This document shows positions 14,501 through 19,126 of a stretch of DNA of 19,126 nucleotides, piece after piece. The stretch covers positions 1 through 19,126 of the forward strand of contig CAZSSA010000043.1 of the NCBI GenBank assembly GCA_964609375.1, given 5' to 3'. Each line of letters opens with the position of its first letter. Positions within the stretch are counted from its first letter, which is position 1. The translations under genes were made by a program, and so were the position numbers. The notes under the pieces were generated by a model, which was not told the origin of the DNA, did not search any database, and saw nothing but the letters and a program-made list of their open reading frames with translations. The stretch comes from CAZDUS01 sp964609375. Lineage in GTDB: Bacteria; Verrucomicrobiota; Kiritimatiellia; CAIKKV01; CAITUY01.

Positions 14501-16454
14501 GTATCTGGTGCATCCCGCCTTCCGGTTCACCTCCTTCCCGCTGGTGGTACTGCTCGCGTTCATCATCATCATCCTCAGCAGCACCGTGATTGCCATCATG
14601 TGGAGCAAATTCGAGTACGAGTTGCGAAAGCTACACGGCGTGGCGACGGCCAGTCACCAGAGCACCCGCACGGCCCAAGGCACCATTGCCGCCGCCATCA
14701 CGCTGGGTATCGCCACGATGCGGCGCCGGCCCCTGCGGACGACCCTCACGGCTGTTACCATCCTCCTGCTTACCTTCACCATCCTCTTTTTCGGCTCGTT
14801 CAGGAGCGAGGGCGGCATCCGCTTGGTCCTGGCAGGCCCCGGCCCCTTCTTGCCCCAGGTGGAAATCAGTTCCGCGCCGGGCAAGTCGTTCGATGCCCAG
14901 GCAGTCGCCAGCCTGCGGATGTTGTTCGCCAACGCCGGGACCAACTACATCCGGTCCTGGACGACAGCGAGCGAGGAACATGTCCTCGCGGGACGGCTTC
15001 CCGATGATTCCGTGTTCACCGTGAATGGTTCCGCCACCCTGCCCCCCCCCGATCTTCACTTGTACCCGCCGCTGAAACAAGTGCTCTCCGGTGACATCGA
15101 CGGATTTGCCAGGGATGGCGGGATCCTGCTGCCAGCCCCCTTGTTTGAGAGAATCCCTGAACCCCTCCGCCAACCCGCATCGGATGGAACCCCGCCCCAG
15201 GTCGATTTCGAGGGTCAGCGTTATGTCCTGCGGGGTTCGTTTGATCCAGCCGGTCTCAAGGCGATACACACCCTGGATGGGGCCTCGTTCGTGCCCCCGG
15301 ACCTGGCGACCGTAAAGCGGCAGCTGGAGGTCCAGTATCCCCGCGACCGTGATGCCGTCAAGCTGAAGCTGAACGAAATCGATCTCGCCGACCTGCCACT
15401 GCTCGCCCCGGAGAGTGTCGTTCTGGTTTGGGACCCGCGCACCCGGCAGACTCCCCTGCCGGCCCAGAGCCTTGTATTCCTGCCCGGGAACGAGACGCTG
15501 GCCCGCACCATCGCGGCAGAATCCTCCATCCTGCTGGACCGCCGGGCCAGCCTTGCCGCCAGCGGCGAACACTACCGCGTGCTTTACACCACGAATTTGT
15601 CGCTCGGCGGTTTCGCCAAAGTGGTCATCCCGCTCATCCTCGGAGGCCTGATCATCTTCGGGACAATGCTTAGCTCCGTCACCGACCGGCAGAAGGAGAT
15701 TTTCACCTTCTCGGCCCTGGGGCTCGGCCCGCGCCATGTGGCAGCACTATTCTTTGCCGAAGCCTCGGTTTACGCGGTTGTAGGAGGCATGGGTGGATAC
15801 TTATTCGCCCACGTCTTTTCCAAGCTCGTCGAGCTCATGGCTCGCCTGGGATGGACCGAGATGCCCGCCATGAACCACTCCTCCATGAACGCCATGATCA
15901 CCCTGCTCATCGTCATGGCCACGGTCCTGATCTCCACCATCTACCCCGCCATCAAGGCCTCGCGTTCCGCGAACCCGGGCGCCCAGCGCACGTGGCGGAT
16001 GCCTGACCCCAAGGGGGATACCTTCAACATCGAGTTTCCCTTCACGGTTTCGGACTACGATGCCATCGGCCTCATGAGCTTCCTCGAAGAGCATCTCCTG
16101 TCGCATCGCGATAAGTCAATAGGCCTCTTCGCCGCCGATAAGGTGGAGGTAAACCATGCCGGGGGGCGGTTTGCAATCGAGGCCACGGTCTGGCTCCAAC
16201 CCTTCGACCAGGGGGTGTCGCAGCGCTTCAGACTCAGAACCGAACCCGGGGCCATTCCCGGCATCGACCGCGTCCGGGTGGAAATGACGCGGCTCAGCGG
16301 AAGCCCCGCCATCTGGCAGCGCAGCGCCAAGGTGTTCATCCATGACCTGCGTAACCAGTTTATCCTGTGGCGCACGATTCCCGATGATGCGGCCGAGCAC
16401 TATTACCAGATGACGGCAGCCCGGTTCACGGTGGAGAAAGGGACGGTCGCATGA
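11520..16454 (+). CDS. Giant fusion: signal peptide, PA-like and degenerate M28 peptidase-like domain with coiled-coil insert, FtsX permease
   Basis: The protein has 1644 residues, starting at GTG 11520 (overlapping the ATPase TGA, with GTGGAG upstream). It opens with a signal peptide (about 1-19, LLLSLLLGG...TAAA). Next is a PA-domain-like segment (about 115-215) and an M28-like aminopeptidase fold: HYDT (249-252), then ANAAG (267-271) where active enzymes have DDNASG, then AFFDNEAQ (291-298) where they have an EE pair. A charged helical/coiled-coil block (about 322-510) interrupts this domain, which seems to resume near 516 (GRNMVALIVWNIE). A beta-rich region follows (about 640-890). Three membrane helices (about 949-968, 980-998, 1004-1026) precede an FtsX core: helix 1072-1092, extracytoplasmic domain to about 1362, then helices near 1364-1384, 1406-1430 and 1456-1478, with the coupling loop TDRQKEIFTFSALGLGPRHV and the tail YPAIKASRSANP. 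About 165 cytoplasmic residues follow. The positive-inside pattern agrees with this topology. Likely a sensor or extractor coupled to ATP hydrolysis; substrate unknown. Confidence 0.88.
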   Translation: MNRNLLLSLLLGGISTAAATQVPVDAGRLTRVANDLSSLPHRLSGTAEGIAAGDRIISGLKEAGIPGEWIIEQPFEVTQLRLNAGDCWLEAGGKRLALQPLRPNGMALPVTPPEGLEAETVYLGNGSEDAFRGRSIQDRIAVMDFNSGDRWQEAVRAGAIAILFVGMPPRSESPVSTDDKPKSVYANFELPRFFVSHEAAKASGALSGARIRLFCRMGFQRVCGRNIFVMLPSRSGAPATNEYVMLACHYDTFGATPFAIFNPRLAANAAGLIEAAAAIRNDPMERAAVVAFFDNEAQQQAGQVQFHFARDAYSIEDAPKSLIRMIKDREAERTLLESKLAVIRDPASILKRQSAKPGASAARQELLAAAELSYNRSVADLSEARREFNLLDRQVTRAKQRIALFRKNAVAVAPEAAAAEQAHLNDELSKAEQHRAIRSEPAQARMQAALRTKESLYAARKLLVEGKEPGPGTDENTRRLFTALLDEVQSSWQSRLAEQAVEADHLRRFQALGEWFAGRNMVALIVWNIEPSSRRWTILGPELVTDGIQNLQATRWIKTYMETHAPSFPGCNGLVTGLASPSAAGIGGQVSFVLELGSVGAAFPGPRPAAEPGLGLAGFAGHTTEALAFCREFVRQPELSRVRIPGRLNADLVFNLPSWSDSSSRYDGCFVRQYEAKSKAGAPIPDAPVFIQKSNRETITVDGLPPPEAWGGFWVSSSRVGSFPLMAVRCDSKKLNIQSALYDSQGQIRAISQRHPNGLIGVAGNWEQPSAFLEDINNQIVLFDVRSRIRLTGIRSAAGPVEEKSVHFIDANTSSKPKRLNLSLSGDLLSVFTGQLRGYIIIQGSQLLLNASPYEPTGIGYEVEPGIGNALGRSVRDVWLLDESRLNNLRRHSILENGLERLHARAEQLLDLAAQTADSPLLANARRLVSLAYSHRVYEPVRTVTNDLIKAVIILLLLAIPFSFALERLISGSPNIYRQITGFAICFTLVFTTLYLVHPAFRFTSFPLVVLLAFIIIILSSTVIAIMWSKFEYELRKLHGVATASHQSTRTAQGTIAAAITLGIATMRRRPLRTTLTAVTILLLTFTILFFGSFRSEGGIRLVLAGPGPFLPQVEISSAPGKSFDAQAVASLRMLFANAGTNYIRSWTTASEEHVLAGRLPDDSVFTVNGSATLPPPDLHLYPPLKQVLSGDIDGFARDGGILLPAPLFERIPEPLRQPASDGTPPQVDFEGQRYVLRGSFDPAGLKAIHTLDGASFVPPDLATVKRQLEVQYPRDRDAVKLKLNEIDLADLPLLAPESVVLVWDPRTRQTPLPAQSLVFLPGNETLARTIAAESSILLDRRASLAASGEHYRVLYTTNLSLGGFAKVVIPLILGGLIIFGTMLSSVTDRQKEIFTFSALGLGPRHVAALFFAEASVYAVVGGMGGYLFAHVFSKLVELMARLGWTEMPAMNHSSMNAMITLLIVMATVLISTIYPAIKASRSANPGAQRTWRMPDPKGDTFNIEFPFTVSDYDAIGLMSFLEEHLLSHRDKSIGLFAADKVEVNHAGGRFAIEATVWLQPFDQGVSQRFRLRTEPGAIPGIDRVRVEMTRLSGSPAIWQRSAKVFIHDLRNQFILWRTIPDDAAEHYYQMTAARFTVEKGTVA

Positions 16455-18394
16455 AACTTGACAAGGAACTTGAGGAATTCAGGGACTTGGTAAAGCGTCC
16501 GGAGGAGTTCCATGACGGATTCAACTGGACGTCACTGGCAGCCGCCATCTTCGTCGGCCTGTTAATGGTACCGGGGGCCATGTACATGTCGCTGGTATCA
16601 GGTCAGTGCCCCAGTGGTTCGGCCAAGTGGGTAACCGTTATCCTTTTCCTGGAAATTGCCCGCCGCACCCACAAGGCCATGAAACGCTCCGAGATCTTCG
16701 TCCTCTTCTACCTGTGCAGCGCGGCCATGGCCATGCCCTTCTCCGGCCTGTTGTGGACCCAGTTCATTGTCCAGTCTGACGCCGTCTTCGGGCAGGGATG
16801 GCAGAACGAATTTCCCATCTGGTTTGCCCCCACCGATCCCGACATACTGGGGCAACGGTCATTCATGATGAAGGAATGGATGCCCGCCGTCGGCATGGCC
16901 CTGCTGCTGAGCATCCTGGGTCGCCTGGACGGCAGGATTCTAGGCTACGGGCTCTTCAAAATGGCCAGCGACTATGAGAAACTCCCCTTTCCCATGGCCC
17001 CTGTTGGAGCCATGGGCATACTGGCCATCGAGGAAGAGGGGGAGGAAGACTCGCCGCGCTGGAGTGCCTTCGCCATCGGCGGCGCCATCGGCCTGATTTT
17101 CGGCTTCATCTATCTGGGCCTGCCGGTGCTTTCCAACACGTTCTTCGGCGTCACCATGCAGATGCTTCCGATTCCTTTTGTGGACTGGACCGGCAAGACC
17201 GAGGGATTCCTCCCCGCCGTAGGCACCGGCATGACGTTCGACCTCGGGATCTTCCTCACGGGCATGGTGATGCCCTGGTGGTCAGTGGTCGGCGGCTTTA
17301 TCGGGTTGGTTGGCACGATCATCGCCAACCCGATCCTGTTCCATGGCGGCATCCTGACCACCTGGCAGGCGGGCGACGGCATCGTGGAAACCGTCTACAA
17401 GAACACCATCGATTTCTATTTTTCCTTTGGCATCGGCCTCTCGCTCGCCGTCGCCTTCATCGGTTTCTATTCCGTCTGGCAATCCGTCCGCCGCCACAAA
17501 GCCACCAAGGAACTCAGGGCGGAGCAAATCGGGCCGCCCCCCGGCCGCGGCGACATCCCGAACTGGGCCATCATTGCCTGCTACTTCACCTATGTGGGCA
17601 TCTACATCGGACTCAGCGGCTGGCTGATCGACTGGCATAAGGGCGTGATGATCGTGCTCTGCTTCTACGGGCTTGTTTACACGCCTGTCATCAGCTACGT
17701 CACCGCCCGCCTTGAAGGGCTTTGCGGCCAGGTGGTCACCCTGCCACTCGTGCGTGAAATCGGTTTCATTCTCTCGGGGTACAAGGGCCTCAAGATCTGG
17801 TTCCTGCCCCTCCCCCTGAGCAACTACGGCGAGGACACGGTCTTCTACCGCCAGGCGGAACTGACGGGCACCCGGTTCTGGTCAATCTGGAAGGCTGACT
17901 TGCTGCTTGTTCCCTTCATCCTGATCTCGTCGATCCTGTTCGCGAATTTCATCTGGTCGCTCGCCCCCATCCCCTCGGCCGCCTATCCCTTTGCCCAGAA
18001 AATGTGGGAGTTCAACGCCCTCAACACAACGCTGACCTGGGGCGCCACGATGGATGACTTCTCCCCCTTCTACAAGGCGATCAATGTGGTCTACATTGGC
18101 ATTGGCAGCCTGATCGGCCTGATCAGTTACGCGATCCTGGCCTTGTTTGGCGCACCGATCCTCCTGGTCTACGGCTTTATCCGCGGCATGGGTCAATCCA
18201 TGCCCCATGTGATGATCCTTCAATTCCTCGGCGCCCTTTTGGGGCGCTTCTATTTCTATCCGCGCTGGGGTGCCCGCTGGCGACAAACCATCCCCATCGT
18301 GGCGGCGGGGTTCGGTTGCGGAATGGGACTCATCACCATGTTCTGCATCGGCATCACCTTCCTGAGCAAGTCCATCTTCCAACTCACCTACTGA
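16451..18394 (+). CDS. OPT-like polytopic membrane protein (second carrier of the operon)
   Basis: The protein has 647 residues. A soluble charged N-terminus (1-25) is followed by about 12-14 hydrophobic helices, starting near 28-50, 59-72 and 82-102. The segment YEKLPFPMAPVGA (175-187) matches the EKLPFP signature region of oligopeptide transporter (OPT) family proteins and parallels ERELVPFPLAEF in the 704-residue protein, so the two carriers look distantly related. A strongly acidic loop (EEEGEED, 194-200) follows it, on the expected cytoplasmic side. Near the C-terminus, MGQSMPHVMILQFLGALLGR precedes two more helices. The ATG overlaps the stop of the giant gene (ATGA) and has GGAGAAAGGG upstream, so it is translationally coupled. 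It probably imports oligopeptides or a peptide-like or metal-chelate substrate by ion symport, as OPT members do; this is inferred from the family. Confidence 0.83.
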   Translation: MKLDKELEEFRDLVKRPEEFHDGFNWTSLAAAIFVGLLMVPGAMYMSLVSGQCPSGSAKWVTVILFLEIARRTHKAMKRSEIFVLFYLCSAAMAMPFSGLLWTQFIVQSDAVFGQGWQNEFPIWFAPTDPDILGQRSFMMKEWMPAVGMALLLSILGRLDGRILGYGLFKMASDYEKLPFPMAPVGAMGILAIEEEGEEDSPRWSAFAIGGAIGLIFGFIYLGLPVLSNTFFGVTMQMLPIPFVDWTGKTEGFLPAVGTGMTFDLGIFLTGMVMPWWSVVGGFIGLVGTIIANPILFHGGILTTWQAGDGIVETVYKNTIDFYFSFGIGLSLAVAFIGFYSVWQSVRRHKATKELRAEQIGPPPGRGDIPNWAIIACYFTYVGIYIGLSGWLIDWHKGVMIVLCFYGLVYTPVISYVTARLEGLCGQVVTLPLVREIGFILSGYKGLKIWFLPLPLSNYGEDTVFYRQAELTGTRFWSIWKADLLLVPFILISSILFANFIWSLAPIPSAAYPFAQKMWEFNALNTTLTWGATMDDFSPFYKAINVVYIGIGSLIGLISYAILALFGAPILLVYGFIRGMGQSMPHVMILQFLGALLGRFYFYPRWGARWRQTIPIVAAGFGCGMGLITMFCIGITFLSKSIFQLTY

Positions 18395-18395
18395 C

Positions 18396-19124
18396 ATGGA
18401 ACACAACAACACCATCATCGAGGCTCGCGGCGTCACCAAGGTATTCAATACCGGCCGGGGCGAAGTGCGGGCCATCAACGGAGTGGATCTGGACATCTAT
18501 GAAGGGGAATACCTTTCTGTTATGGGCCCTTCCGGCTCAGGCAAGTCGACCCTGTTCAACATGATCGGCGCCCTCGATCGCCCCACCAGCGGCACGGTGG
18601 AGATCGGAGGCGTCTTCCTCGGCAAAATCAACGACCGCGAAGCGGCCTTCTTCCGCAGCCAGCACATGGGCTACATCTTCCAGGCCTACAACCTCATCCC
18701 GTCCCTGACCGCGCTCAAGAACGTGGCGCTGCCCGTCGCCCTCTCCGGCGCCACCACCGAGGAATCCCTCCGCCGCGCCACGCAGGCGCTGGAGGAGGTC
18801 GGACTCGGCGACCGCCTGACGCACCGGCCCGATGAACTGTCCGGTGGCCAGCAGCAGCGTGTGGCCATCGCCCGTGCCATCGTCAACAAGCCCAGCATTC
18901 TCCTGGCGGATGAGCCCACCGCCAACCTGGACCTGCACACGGGCGAACAGATCATCGAATTACTCCGGGGCCTCTGTAACAAGCATGGCGTCACCGTCAT
19001 CACCGCCACCCATGACCACGCCATGCTGGCGGTCTCCAACCGGGTGGTCTGGATCGCGGACGGCAGGATCGAGCGCATCGCGAAAAGCTCGGAACTTCGC
19101 ATCAAGACCGGGACCGTGGCTTAA
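18396..19124 (+). CDS. LolD/MacB-type ABC transporter ATPase (second of two)
   Basis: The protein has 242 residues and is complete, ending in TAA two bases before the window edge. All motifs are intact: Walker A GPSGSGKST (44-52), Q-loop Gln96 in IFQAYNLI, signature LSGGQQQR (148-155), Walker B ILLADEPTANLD (168-179) and H-loop His206 in ATHDHAM. It is clearly paralogous to the ATPase at 10774-11523: the same VMGPSGSGK...LFN and IGALDRPTSGTV blocks occur, and the C-terminal VERI/IERI segment is shared. Its ATG lies 1 bp after the OPT-like stop, without a clear ribosome-binding site, so it is probably translated by reinitiation. It may pair with the giant FtsX protein, form a heterodimer with the first ATPase, or serve a permease encoded just beyond the window. 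Confidence 0.95.
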   Translation: MEHNNTIIEARGVTKVFNTGRGEVRAINGVDLDIYEGEYLSVMGPSGSGKSTLFNMIGALDRPTSGTVEIGGVFLGKINDREAAFFRSQHMGYIFQAYNLIPSLTALKNVALPVALSGATTEESLRRATQALEEVGLGDRLTHRPDELSGGQQQRVAIARAIVNKPSILLADEPTANLDLHTGEQIIELLRGLCNKHGVTVITATHDHAMLAVSNRVVWIADGRIERIAKSSELRIKTGTVA

Positions 19125-19126
19125 GG

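Noticed and set aside
14631..15737. Long open frame on the minus strand inside the giant gene (also 11841-12821 and 13551-14264)
   Set aside because: These are antisense frames held open by the GC-rich third-position bias of the plus-strand gene. They show no recognisable domains, while the plus-strand frame has clear motifs.

Overview
The window is GC-rich bacterial DNA with tightly packed genes. It shows no rRNA, tRNA, CRISPR array, insertion sequence or phage gene that I could find. The mix of families points to the Planctomycetota-Verrucomicrobiota-Lentisphaerota-Kiritimatiellota (PVC) group: a URO-D-like protein with an AraC regulator, a DapA-family lyase beside a dehydrogenase, DUF6785/DUF6784-type membrane proteins, and very large FtsX permeases. 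This placement is an inference from family content; no marker gene is present.

Layout. (1) 1-616, minus strand: the N-terminal part of an exported protein of unknown function, cut by the window edge. (2) 798-2783: a divergent pair, an AraC-type regulator (minus) and a URO-D/methyltransferase-like protein (plus). (3) 2936-5751, minus strand: a probable three-gene operon read in the order NAD-dependent epimerase/dehydratase-like protein, DapA/NanA-family lyase, TetR-type repressor. A good candidate promoter and a palindromic operator lie just upstream of the first gene (5767-5815). This looks like a small catabolic module for an unidentified sugar acid or similar compound. (4) 5752-6003: a divergent control region with promoters in both directions and several short palindromes. 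(5) 6004-19124, plus strand: seven genes in one direction with gaps of 9 bp or less, or overlapping stop/start codons.

The seven-gene run is the most interesting part. In order it encodes a soluble M14-type zinc peptidase, a DUF6785/DUF6784 membrane protein (about 14 helices), a four-helix FtsX/MacB-like permease with a helical extracytoplasmic domain, a LolD/MacB-type ATPase, and a 1644-residue fusion. The fusion has a signal peptide, a PA-like region, a degenerate M28 peptidase-like domain split by a coiled coil, a beta-rich region, three membrane helices, an FtsX permease core and an unusual C-terminal cytoplasmic domain. A second OPT-like membrane protein and a second LolD-type ATPase follow. 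The combination suggests an envelope machine that recognises peptides or peptide conjugates outside the cytoplasmic membrane (pseudo-peptidase), uses ATP-driven FtsX mechanotransmission, moves the substrate through OPT-like carriers and processes it in the cytoplasm with the M14 enzyme. The arrangement is read from the sequence; the mechanism is inferred. I do not recognise it as a named system.
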